Made by a program: the position numbers and the translations under genes | Notes under the pieces: model-generated | The model's input: only the letters and a program-made list of their open reading frames with translations | Told to the model about the DNA's origin: nothing | Database searches by the model: none | Assembly (NCBI RefSeq): GCF_025200925.1 | Contig: NZ_CP104174.1 | Coordinates: forward strand, 2,170,001-2,234,000 | From: Bradyrhizobium sp. CB1015 | Lineage (GTDB): Bacteria > Pseudomonadota > Alphaproteobacteria > Rhizobiales > Xanthobacteraceae | Direction: 5' to 3' | DNA length: 64,000 bases | In this document: positions 55,563 to 63,804 of the stretch, one piece after another | Layout of the letters: every line of letters begins with the position of its first letter | Numbering within the stretch: the first letter of the stretch is position 1

Positions 55563-56231
55563 ATGACAACCCCAACTCGCGCCCATGCTCTCATCATTCC
55601 CGATTCCTTACTCGCGAAAGAGGCGACGGACATCCTGCGCGAACATTCCACCGACCTGCTCTTTAATCACTCGATCCGCGTCTACCTGTTCGCGGCTGAG
55701 CAGGGTCGTCAGAGGAATCTGCGCTTCGACCGTGAGCTCCTTTACATCGCTGCCGCATTTCACGATCTCGGCCTGATCAAGAAGTTCTCGAGTCCAGACG
55801 AGCGCTTCGAGGTCGATGGCGCAAATGCCGCACGGCAGTTTCTTAGCACTCACAACATCGCTGAAGATCAGGTGCAGACCGTCTGGGAAGCTATTGCGCT
55901 GCATACCACCCCCGGCATCCCGAAGCATATGGGCGCTGAAGTGGCGCTCCTCAACTCCGGTGTGCTTCTCGACGTTATCGGAGTGGGGTTCGAGCAGTTC
56001 CCAGCGGAGCTGCGCGAGGAAATTGTCGCCAAATACCCGCGCACAAGTTTCAAAGAAGGCTTCATTCAGGAGTACTTCGCCGGCTTTGCGCACAAGCCCG
56101 AGACGACGTATGGCACCGTCAACGCCGCCGTGTGCGAACGTTTCATCCCAGGCTTCAAGAGCCCCAACGCCTGCGACTTGATCGCTGCTTCGCCCTTTCC
56201 GGATTCGCCAGCCCAAGGCTCAAGATTATGA
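55563..56231 (+). CDS. HD-domain protein (cyanamide hydratase-like), second paralogue
   Basis: A 222-residue cytoplasmic HD protein. Metal-binding residues: His in LLFNHSIRVYLFAAEQGRQR, HD in LYIAAAFHDLGLIKKF, and IALHTTPGIPKHM near residue 115. A shared family signature RFEVDGANAARQFL follows the HD pair. The family belongs with cyanamide-hydratase-like HD proteins, whose substrate here is unknown. Its stop overlaps the ATG of the MFS gene, so the two act together. AAAGGA precedes the start. Confidence 0.8.
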   Translation: MTTPTRAHALIIPDSLLAKEATDILREHSTDLLFNHSIRVYLFAAEQGRQRNLRFDRELLYIAAAFHDLGLIKKFSSPDERFEVDGANAARQFLSTHNIAEDQVQTVWEAIALHTTPGIPKHMGAEVALLNSGVLLDVIGVGFEQFPAELREEIVAKYPRTSFKEGFIQEYFAGFAHKPETTYGTVNAAVCERFIPGFKSPNACDLIAASPFPDSPAQGSRL

Positions 56232-57457
56232 CATTGGCCTTTCCTGTGCGCCGGGAACTGAAGCCTGATCGCGCGCAAGCTGCCGCCGCCGACTCGCTGG
56301 CCTCTCTCATTTGGCTGACGCTCGGCGCTTTTGCCATCGGCAGCGAGGGGTTCATGATCGCCGGACTGCTCCCGGCCCTGGCGCGAGATCTGAACGTCGG
56401 TTTGCCCGCCGCCGGTCATCTGGTCACCGCGTTCTCTCTCGCTTATGCCATCAGCGCGCCGGTCATGGCCGTGTTGACGGTCGGGCTGGAACGGCGTCGC
56501 CTGCTGATCGTCGCCATGGCCGGCTTCGCCCTGGGCAATCTGCTCGCCGCGCTGGCGTCAGGCTATGCAGCGCTGTTGGCCGCGCGGCTGCTGTTGGCTC
56601 TGTCCGCAGCAAGCTTCATGCCGGCGGCCAGTGGATATGCCGCCGCACTGGGCGGTCCGGAGCGGCGTGGCCGCGCCTTGTCCGCTGTCACCACCGGGTT
56701 GACCCTGGCCATCATCGGCGGCGTGCCGCTGGGCGTACTGGTGGGGCAGGGGTTCGGCTGGCGCGCCACCTTCTTCGGTGTCGCGGGGCTGGCGGTGTTC
56801 TCGCTCTTTGGGATTCTCACCCGGCTGCCGTGCCAGCGACCTGGCGTCACGGCCGGCCTGGGTGAGCGTCTGGCGCTGGCCAAGCGTCGCGATATCCTGG
56901 GCGTGCTGGTGACCAACGTGCTGACCGTCGCCGGCACCTTTACGGTCTACACTTATCTCGGTGTCTTCATAGCCAGCGTCGCGGGCCTTGGCTCGCAGGC
57001 GCTGGCGCCGGTCCTGCTGGGCTTTGGCCTGGCCGGCGCGGTCGGCACCCAGCTCAGCGGCAGCGCGGCGGACCGTTGGGGCGCGCGCATGATCGTGATC
57101 GTTGCCGGTTGGCTTGCCCTGGTGGCTTATCTTGCGTTCTCGCTCAGCGCGGCACTCGGGCCGGCGCGGGCAATGCCGGTCCTGCTGCCAGCCATCCTGA
57201 TTTGGGGGTTGGCCAGCTGGGGGCTCATAACGGCGCAGCAAGCGCGGCTAGTGGGGTTGGCGCCGGCACTGGCGCCGATCAGTCTCTCGATGAATTCCTC
57301 GGCGATCTACCTCGGCAGCGCGATGGGTGCCGCAGCGGGAGCTGTGGTCGTTGCCAATGGCGCGATGGAGCGGCTCGGCTGGGCGGCTGCGGGATTCGAT
57401 CTGGCCGCGCTGTTATCGGTGCTGCTCAGCGGCGGCAGCACATCAGGCCGAAGCTGA
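56228..57457 (+). CDS. MFS transporter (arabinose efflux/AraJ-like)
   Basis: A 409-residue transporter with twelve predicted helices. The first is LTLGAFAIGSEGFMIAGLLP, typical of the AraJ/DHA1 group; the loop after helix 2 has the LERRRLLIVAMAGFALGN pattern, and PERRGRALSAVTTGLTLAII follows. It probably exports a small molecule. Its ATG overlaps the HD gene stop (ATGA); GC is higher than that of the HD gene, so the two may have different origins. Confidence 0.85.
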   Translation: MTLAFPVRRELKPDRAQAAAADSLASLIWLTLGAFAIGSEGFMIAGLLPALARDLNVGLPAAGHLVTAFSLAYAISAPVMAVLTVGLERRRLLIVAMAGFALGNLLAALASGYAALLAARLLLALSAASFMPAASGYAAALGGPERRGRALSAVTTGLTLAIIGGVPLGVLVGQGFGWRATFFGVAGLAVFSLFGILTRLPCQRPGVTAGLGERLALAKRRDILGVLVTNVLTVAGTFTVYTYLGVFIASVAGLGSQALAPVLLGFGLAGAVGTQLSGSAADRWGARMIVIVAGWLALVAYLAFSLSAALGPARAMPVLLPAILIWGLASWGLITAQQARLVGLAPALAPISLSMNSSAIYLGSAMGAAAGAVVVANGAMERLGWAAAGFDLAALLSVLLSGGSTSGRS

Positions 57458-57647
57458 TGGCGACGGCGATGGCTTCACATCGGAAGCGTCACCATCACTC
57501 ATCAGCTCGGCCCTGCATCTTGGTGCCAACTAGTTTGCGCGAGCTCGTTAGAAGAGGAGTGCGATCATGTCGATCAGTGGATTTTCCTATCGGATTGGTG
57601 CGCTGTCAAACCCTCAAGATATGACAGCAAAAGCAGTGAGGAGAGCA

Positions 57648-58061
57648 ATGCGAACGGCCTTCGTGCCGCTGATAGCGTTAGCGATCGCCTTGGGAGCTTC
57701 ACCTGCGATCGCGCAGGAGCGGGAGCAGGTGAAAATCGCGTTCGAGCACGCACTCCCGAATGTCGAAGGAAAGAAAATAGTTGCTGTGACGGTGACCTAT
57801 CCTCCCGGAGGCAAATCGCTGGCTCATCACCACGCAGCCTCGGCATTTATCTACGCCTATGTGTTATCCGGGGCCATCCGCAGCCAAGTCGGCAATGACC
57901 CCGCCAAGGTCTATCACGCAGGCGAAGGGTTTTACGAAATGGCCGGCTCACATCACATCATCAGCGAGAACGCCAGCGACAAGGAGCCCGCCAGCTTACT
58001 GGCAGTCTTCGTCGTCGATTCCAAGGACGGGCCCTTGACGACGCCAGACAAGGCGCCGTGA
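57648..58061 (+). CDS. Secreted cupin-domain protein
   Basis: A 137-residue small cupin with a signal peptide (TAFVPLIALAIALGASPAIA, cleaved near QERE). The core is VAVTVTYPPGGKSLAHHHAA with the two histidines of the first cupin motif and SAFIYAYVLSGAIRSQVGND. The second motif is AGEGFYEMAGSHHIISENAS. It probably binds a metal and is periplasmic. Upstream Met codons are possible, but GAGGAG before 57648 marks the start. Confidence 0.82.
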   Translation: MRTAFVPLIALAIALGASPAIAQEREQVKIAFEHALPNVEGKKIVAVTVTYPPGGKSLAHHHAASAFIYAYVLSGAIRSQVGNDPAKVYHAGEGFYEMAGSHHIISENASDKEPASLLAVFVVDSKDGPLTTPDKAP

Positions 58062-58253
58062 TCACGAAAATTGCGCGACGAGCTCGCCCGTGGCCATGAT
58101 GCTCAATTGAGGAGCTGCAGGGGCTACTGGTTGGCGGCTGCGCCAGCGAGCCAACCGGTAGACCTTTCGTCGTCGCCTCGCTGGTCGCGCCAAGCCTTTT
58201 GCAGTCTCCGGAACTAGTTGCATAATGGGGCGCTAGACTGGAGAGGCAAAGAG

Positions 58254-59228
58254 GTGCCGGTACAAGCTGTCGCAATCGTCGTCTGGGAGGGGGTCCAGGC
58301 GCTAGACGTGGCGGGACCGATGGATGTGTTCAGTGAGGCGAACGCGTTTCTCGGCAGCGCGGACCGCTATGAAACGGTATTGGTTGCTGCTCACCGCAAT
58401 CCGCTGCGCGCCTCGAACGGCATACGCATGGTCGCCGACCTGAGCTTCGATGAGGCGGCGGGCGGTTTCGACATCGTTCTGGTGGCCGGCACTCCGACGC
58501 CACCGGAAGCGGCGCCCGAACCGTGCCTGCTTCGGTGGGTCAAGGAGCTGCCGTGGCGCTCCAGCGTTTATGGGTCGATCTGCACCGGGGCATTCGTCCT
58601 TGGCTATGCCGGCCTCCTTGACGATCGGCGAGTTACGACCCATTGGCAGGATGCACAGGCGCTGGCGGCTAGGTTTCCGAAGGCAAAAGTCGAACCGGAT
58701 CTGATCTATGTCCGCGATGGACGGTTGATAACCGCGGCTGGTGTGACTGCGGGGATAGATTTGGGCTTGGCGCTCGTCGGGCAGCGGCACGGCGCGGAAA
58801 CGGCGCTCAAGGTCGCCAAGCGGCTGGTTGTCGTTGCCCAGCGCCAGGGCGGACAATCGCAGTTCAGTCCCTATCTCACGGCACCTGCTGATCCGGAATC
58901 GCCAATCGCACGCATCCAGGACCATGTCATGGCCAATATTGGGGATCGCCACACGCTGGAGTCGCTCGCCGCCGTCGTCGGCATGAGCCCCCGGAATCTC
59001 GCCCGACATTTCGGGCAGGTGACCGGGACCACGCCGCACGAATTCCTCGAGCGCGCCCGCGTTGATGCCGCGCGCATGATGCTGGAAGCAAGCGACCGGC
59101 CGCTGAAGGCCGTTGCCTTCGATTGCGGCTTCGGGTCGGCGGACCGGATGAGAATCGTCTTCAGCACCCGTCTTGGCGTAACCCCTGTCCAATATCGCGC
59201 TAGCTTCCGACGTGCGGAGTCGGAATAG
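58254..59228 (+). CDS. GlxA-family transcriptional regulator (DJ-1/PfpI plus AraC HTH)
   Basis: A 324-residue regulator. Residues 1-190 are DJ-1/PfpI-like (VAIVVWEGVQALDVAGPMDV; the nucleophile elbow is YGSICTGAFVLGYAGLLDDR). The C-terminal AraC domain has LESLAAVVGMSPRNLARHFG and KAVAFDCGFGSADRMRIVFS. GTG start with GAGAGG upstream. It probably controls the neighbouring HD and nitroreductase genes; a decayed copy of its 3' end lies at 54105. Confidence 0.87.
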   Translation: MPVQAVAIVVWEGVQALDVAGPMDVFSEANAFLGSADRYETVLVAAHRNPLRASNGIRMVADLSFDEAAGGFDIVLVAGTPTPPEAAPEPCLLRWVKELPWRSSVYGSICTGAFVLGYAGLLDDRRVTTHWQDAQALAARFPKAKVEPDLIYVRDGRLITAAGVTAGIDLGLALVGQRHGAETALKVAKRLVVVAQRQGGQSQFSPYLTAPADPESPIARIQDHVMANIGDRHTLESLAAVVGMSPRNLARHFGQVTGTTPHEFLERARVDAARMMLEASDRPLKAVAFDCGFGSADRMRIVFSTRLGVTPVQYRASFRRAESE

Positions 59229-59286
59229 ATCGCGAGCTAAGACGAAAGCGCTGTCTCCTGCTGGCGCGAGGGCGCCAACGAGCCTT

Positions 59287-59342
59287 TTGTCAGGAAACGA
59301 CGTACGGCTGTCCTGATCCGTAGTATTCCGTTCGTTGTCCGG
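59287..59342 (+). promoter_or_regulatory. 56-bp block shared with the leader at 54314 (copy 2)
   Basis: Same sequence as the block at 54314-54369 (33 of the first 34 bases, then ten variable bases, then 12 identical). It lies 65 bp before the HD gene at 59408 and 58 bp after the regulator stop codon. Confidence 0.6.
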
Positions 59343-59407
59343 AGCAGGGCACTGTTGCCACAATACGACAAGCAACCAGCCCATTACTCAACCGAGGAGA
59401 TTGCTCC

Positions 59408-60049
59408 ATGTCTGAGATCATCGCCGGCATCCGCGTGCCTGACAGCGCCATCGCGCGCGCAGCCACGCAGCTCGTGCGCGATACCGAAGACGACCTGCTA
59501 TACAATCACAGTCGCCGTGTCTTCCTGTGGGGCGCGCTCACGGGCGAGCGCCGCGGGCTGAAATACGACCCGGAGCTGCTTTACCTCGGCGCCATGTTCC
59601 ACGACATGGGTCTGACCGAGAAATATTCGAGCCCCGAGCTGCGCTTCGAGGTCGACGGCGCCAATGCCGCCCGCAACTTCATGAAAACCTACGGCGTGCC
59701 CGAGCGTGACATCGAGGACGTCTGGACCGCGATCGCGCTCCACACCACACCCGGAATCCCTGAGCATATGCGCCCGACCATGGCGCTGGTGACCGCCGGC
59801 GTGGAAATGGACGTGCTCGGCATCGCCTATCACGACTTCACGCATGAACAGCGCGATCATGTCTGCGTCCATCATCCGCGCGAGACAAATTTCAAGGAGA
59901 ACATTATTGATCACTTCGCCAACGGCATCATCAAGAAGCCGCTGACGACGTTCGGAAACGTGAAGGCCGACGTCCTCGCGTTGAAGGACATGAACTATGT
60001 CCGTCAGAACTTCTGCTCGATCATCCTTGGCTCAGCGTGGCCGCACTGA
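59408..60049 (+). CDS. HD-domain protein (cyanamide hydratase-like), third paralogue
   Basis: A 213-residue HD protein closely similar to the one at 55563. His34 lies in LLYNHSRRVFLWGALTGERR, His65-Asp66 in LYLGAMFHDMGL, followed by RFEVDGANAARNFM and IALHTTPGIPEHM. No signal peptide. AGGAG lies nine bases upstream of the ATG. It is first in a transcript with a broken nitroreductase and follows the GlxA regulator. Confidence 0.82.
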   Translation: MSEIIAGIRVPDSAIARAATQLVRDTEDDLLYNHSRRVFLWGALTGERRGLKYDPELLYLGAMFHDMGLTEKYSSPELRFEVDGANAARNFMKTYGVPERDIEDVWTAIALHTTPGIPEHMRPTMALVTAGVEMDVLGIAYHDFTHEQRDHVCVHHPRETNFKENIIDHFANGIIKKPLTTFGNVKADVLALKDMNYVRQNFCSIILGSAWPH

Positions 60050-60080
60050 GCCCTCCTTGCTCCCAGCCGAGGAGGCCGAG

Positions 60081-60773
60081 ATGGATACCAGCCGTACGAG
60101 CATGTCCGGTCCTGAAGGAGCCGCCATCGGCACGGGTGAGGGAGAAGTCGTTGCCCAGAGCCCGATCGATCAGATCTGGGCCGGGCGGTTTGCGTGCCCG
60201 AGTTTTGCAACGCTCCGGTCCCGCGACGCACAATTGAGCAAATCCTCCGTATCGCGCGGTTCGCGCCGAGCGGTGCGAACATCCAGCCTCGGCACGTCTA
60301 CGTGCTGGCTGGCGCGGCCAAGGACAGAGTCTCGATGGCGCTGTTGGACGCGCACGAAAACTCGCGCGACGAGCACGTCTCGGAATACAAATACTACGCC
60401 AGCGATTTACTGGACCCGTACCTCAAACGGCAGCAAGAATTTGGCCGGTTGTTCTACGAATCGCTCGGAATTGCTCAAATCGTCTCGAGGCGAGGAGCAG
60501 ACAAACCGCGAAGAACTGCACACATTCTTCGGCGCGCCGGTGGGATTGATCGTGACCATCGCGACCGTCGCCTGGAAGTCGGAAGCTGGCTCGACCTCGG
60601 AATGTTCGTGCAGAACGTGATGCTCGCGGCGGCAGGACGCGGGCTTCAATCGTGCGCAGGAAACGTTCGCAAAATACCATCGAATTTTGCGCCCGTTGCT
60701 GTCAATTCCGGCGGAGCAGATGGTGATGTGCGGTATATCGGTCGAACACTGCAAGGCAAATCGCGGGGGCTAA
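60081..60773 (+). pseudogene. Nitroreductase paralogue with several frameshifts
   Basis: The start (GGAGG upstream of ATG 60081) and EVVAQSPIDQIWAGRFAC are in one frame. A base is lost near 60198, then CNAPVPRRTIEQILRIARFA, FGRLFYESLGIAQ in a second frame; REELHTFFGAPVGLIVTI is again in the first, and LEVGSWLDLGMFVQNVMLAA in the second. The end (AEQMVMCGISVEHCKANRGG) is in the third, with its stop at 60773. It aligns over its whole length with the intact nitroreductase at 47857, so it is a dead duplicate. Confidence 0.82.
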
Positions 60774-60860
60774 AATACAAGGCCGAAAATATTATTCATG
60801 GTTGGCTTCCCCGTTTCAGTTCAGCCGGTGTCATGCCTCATATGCGTGCGCCAGATGCCA

Positions 60861-62483
60861 TCAGTGGCCTCCGCCCGCTGCTGCACCCTTCGGTTTGCCG
60901 GTTAGAAGGAGGGCGATGCCGGCCAGCACCAATACGATGCCGACCACCGCAAAGGTGTCGCTGAAGCCCATGACGAGCGCTTGCTGCTTGACGGTCTTGC
61001 CGAGCGCAATGATGGCCTGGTGGCGGGCGCCGGCTGGATCGGTCACGCCATGAGCCATGAAGTAGTCAGTCAAGGATGCGATCCGTGCGCGCACTTCCTC
61101 GCGGCCGAGGTCGACGGCCTGGCCAATGATGTTGGAATGAAACTGCTCGCGTTTGGTGACGATGGTAGCGAGCACCGCGGTGCCGATGGCGCCGCCGAGA
61201 TTACGCATCATGTTGGCGATGCCGGAAGCCGCTGCCGCGTCCTGCGGCGCCACGCTGCCGAGCGAGATCGCGCTCAAGGGGGTCAGCAACAGGGCCTGCC
61301 CCACCGCGCGGACGATGTTCGGAATGAAGAGCTGGTCGCCGGAATAATTCACCGACATCGCGATGTTCATGAACGAGCTTGCTGCGAAGAAGGCGGTGCC
61401 GGCGAACGCGATCAGGCGGATGTCGAAGCGCTGCATCAGCTTCGGCACCAGCGGGATCAAAAGCAACTGCGGCAGGCCAGTCCATGCCAGCACGGCGCCG
61501 ATCTGCTCGGCATTGTAGCGCTGCACCTGGCCCAGATAGGCCGGCAGCAGGTAGATCGAGCCGAACAGCGCGAAACCGATAAAGACCGCCGCCAGCGTGC
61601 CGAGCCCGAAATTGCGCTGGGTCAGCAAGCGCAGGCGCAGCAGCGGCTTTTCGACCAGCAACTCGTTGGCGACGAACAGAGTGAGGCTGACCGCGGCGAC
61701 CAGCGCCAGCTTGATGATGAAAGGCGAGCCGAACCAGTCGTTCTTGTTGCCTTCCTCCAGCACGGCCTGCAGGGCGGAGAGACCCGCCGCCATGGTGGCG
61801 ATGCCGAACCAGTCGCCTTCGCGCAGCAGGCCGAGATTCATCGGCGCGCGTTCGAGCGTGAGGTAGAGGGTGGTAACCATCGCCACCGCCGGTACGACGT
61901 TGACGAAGAAGATGGTCTGCCAGCCGTAGTTCTCGGTGAGATAGCCGCCGATGGTGGGGCCGATCGCGGGGGCAAAGGTTACCGCGAGCGAGAACATCGC
62001 GAGCCCGATCGGCTGCTGCCGCTGCGGCAGCTTGGTGAAGACAAGGGTGAACGCCATGGGGATCAGCACGCCGCCGAAAAATCCCTGGAAGGCACGGAAC
62101 GCGATCATGGTCGGCAGATCAGTCGCGAAGGCACAGGCCACCGAGAACGCCGCAAACAGGCTCGCGAACCACAGCATGATGTTGCGGAAGGAGAAGACGC
62201 GGCTGAGGTAATCGGTCAGCGGGATGACGATGATCTCGCCGATCAGGTAGGAGGTCGAGATCCAGGAACCGTTGTCGACGCCGGTGCCGATGCCGCCCTC
62301 GATGTTCAGCAGCGAGGCGTTGGTGATCTGGATGTTGAGGATCGCCATGAACGCGCCGATCATGGCAGCGAAGATGGCGATCCAGATCGTGGCGCTGGCG
62401 CGCGCGGGTGGGGCGATCAGCGGGGCCGGTGCAGGCGCAACGCGTGCTGCGGGGGCGGAGCCGGTGAGGACGAGGTCTGACAT
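60861..62483 (-). CDS. emrB: DHA2-family efflux MFS transporter (EmrB-like)
   Basis: A 540-residue transporter with fourteen predicted helices. Helix 1 begins ATIWIAIFAAMIGAFMAILN and the motif NGSWISTSYLIGEIIVIPLT after it is typical of EmrB. The middle holds FGLGTLAAVFIGFALFGSIY. It is the inner-membrane pump of an EmrAB-TolC-type efflux system, pairing with the membrane fusion protein encoded 12 bp upstream. The outer membrane channel is not in the window. Confidence 0.9.
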   Translation of the reverse strand: MSDLVLTGSAPAARVAPAPAPLIAPPARASATIWIAIFAAMIGAFMAILNIQITNASLLNIEGGIGTGVDNGSWISTSYLIGEIIVIPLTDYLSRVFSFRNIMLWFASLFAAFSVACAFATDLPTMIAFRAFQGFFGGVLIPMAFTLVFTKLPQRQQPIGLAMFSLAVTFAPAIGPTIGGYLTENYGWQTIFFVNVVPAVAMVTTLYLTLERAPMNLGLLREGDWFGIATMAAGLSALQAVLEEGNKNDWFGSPFIIKLALVAAVSLTLFVANELLVEKPLLRLRLLTQRNFGLGTLAAVFIGFALFGSIYLLPAYLGQVQRYNAEQIGAVLAWTGLPQLLLIPLVPKLMQRFDIRLIAFAGTAFFAASSFMNIAMSVNYSGDQLFIPNIVRAVGQALLLTPLSAISLGSVAPQDAAAASGIANMMRNLGGAIGTAVLATIVTKREQFHSNIIGQAVDLGREEVRARIASLTDYFMAHGVTDPAGARHQAIIALGKTVKQQALVMGFSDTFAVVGIVLVLAGIALLLTGKPKGAAAGGGH

Positions 62484-62495
62484 GAGGTCACCTGT

Positions 62496-63704
62496 TCACC
62501 TGTTCGATGCGATCTGCGATGAGGCGGGGCGAGGGCGGGCCGGCTGCGGGACAGCCGCCGTCTCGACCGTCGCCTTGGTGTGAATGCTGGGGATCACCGA
62601 CATGCCGGGCCGCAGCTCGACGTCGTGGCCGTCGAGCACGATCTTCACGGGGATACGCTGCACGATTTTGGTGAAGTTGCCGGTGGCATTGTCAGGCGGC
62701 AGCAGCGCGAACTCCTGGCCGCTGGCCGGGGCAAGACTGTCGACATGGCCCCGCACGGCCTTGCCAGGAAACATATCGACCTCGATCTCGACGGGCTGTC
62801 CGGCGCGCACCTGGCCGAGTTGGGTTTCCTTGAAGTTGGCGATGACATAGGCGCCATTCGACGGCACCAGCGACATCAGCTGCGTGCCGGCTTGCACGAA
62901 TTGTCCGACGCGGAGCGTGCGGTTGCCGACCACGCCGTCGATCGGCGAAACGATTGTTGTATAGGAGAGATTGAGCTCGGCTTGCCGTTGCAGCGCTTTT
63001 GCCCGCGCGTCGGCCGCCACGGCCTGCGCCACCTCCGCCTTCAGCAGTTCGACCCGCTTTTGTGCGGAAGCCAGATTCGCCTTGTCGCGGGCGATCGCGG
63101 CAACCGCAGTGTTGTCGCGGGCCCGCGCGTTCTGGGCGTTCTGCACGCTGCCGTAACCGGTCTTCTCGAGATCGGTATAGCGCTTGTTCTCCTGCCCGGT
63201 GAAGACCTGCGCCGCGATGTCGACATCCAGGGTCGCCCTGGCCGCATCGATCGTGGCCTGTTGAACGTCGAGTTGCGCGCGCTTGCTTTCGACAGCGGCG
63301 TCGGCGGCCGCGACGTCAGCCTTGGCCTGATCCAGCGCGACCTTGAAGTCGCGGTCGTCGATCCGCGCCAACACCTGGCCTGTCTTCACGTGCTGGTTAT
63401 CGCCGACCAGAACCTGGGTGAGATAGCCCGAGACTCTTGGCGCGATGGTGGTGTTGTCAGCCTTCACATAGGCGTCATCGGTCGACACCAGGAAGCGCCC
63501 CACACTCCAATAATCCCAGCCATACCACGATGCGGTGGCCAGCAAGGCCAGCGCCGCGCCCGCGATCAAGGCTTTGCGGATTCGCTCCTTTTTCGAAGGA
63601 CTTGCGGCCTGAACGGCAGCGCTTGGTCCAGGAACGGGGACCTGCGCCGGTTCCTGGGCGGGTTCAGCCGGGACGGCCTTAAGAGTGGCGGTTTGGGCGC
63701 TCAT
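62496..63704 (-). CDS. emrA: HlyD-family membrane fusion protein (EmrA-like)
   Basis: A 402-residue periplasmic adaptor. One anchor helix near residue 42 (LIAGAALALLATASWYGWDY), then DDAYVKADNTTIAPRVSGYL, coiled-coil arms (around 120-230) and TTIVSPIDGVVGNRTLRVGQ of the lipoyl/barrel part. It connects EmrB to an outer membrane channel. First gene of the pump operon, divergent from a TetR gene; the start is 14 bp from a palindromic operator. Confidence 0.9.
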   Translation of the reverse strand: MSAQTATLKAVPAEPAQEPAQVPVPGPSAAVQAASPSKKERIRKALIAGAALALLATASWYGWDYWSVGRFLVSTDDAYVKADNTTIAPRVSGYLTQVLVGDNQHVKTGQVLARIDDRDFKVALDQAKADVAAADAAVESKRAQLDVQQATIDAARATLDVDIAAQVFTGQENKRYTDLEKTGYGSVQNAQNARARDNTAVAAIARDKANLASAQKRVELLKAEVAQAVAADARAKALQRQAELNLSYTTIVSPIDGVVGNRTLRVGQFVQAGTQLMSLVPSNGAYVIANFKETQLGQVRAGQPVEIEVDMFPGKAVRGHVDSLAPASGQEFALLPPDNATGNFTKIVQRIPVKIVLDGHDVELRPGMSVIPSIHTKATVETAAVPQPARPRPASSQIASNR

Positions 63705-63717
63705 AGCGAGCCTCCGT

Positions 63718-63745
63718 ATTTTGGAAACTTGATGTTTTCCAAAAT
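63718..63745. promoter_or_regulatory. Palindromic operator between emrA and the TetR gene
   Basis: ATTTTGGAAA (63718-63727), an 8-bp spacer, and TTTCCAAAAT (63736-63745), perfect 10-bp inverted arms. It sits directly upstream of emrA and in front of the divergent TetR gene, the usual place for a TetR-family repressor binding site. Confidence 0.8.
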
Positions 63746-63804
63746 AGCCCCTATGTTGGTTCTGTCAATGGAATGACAGTTCTCATGCAAAGGCATGGCT
63801 CGTT

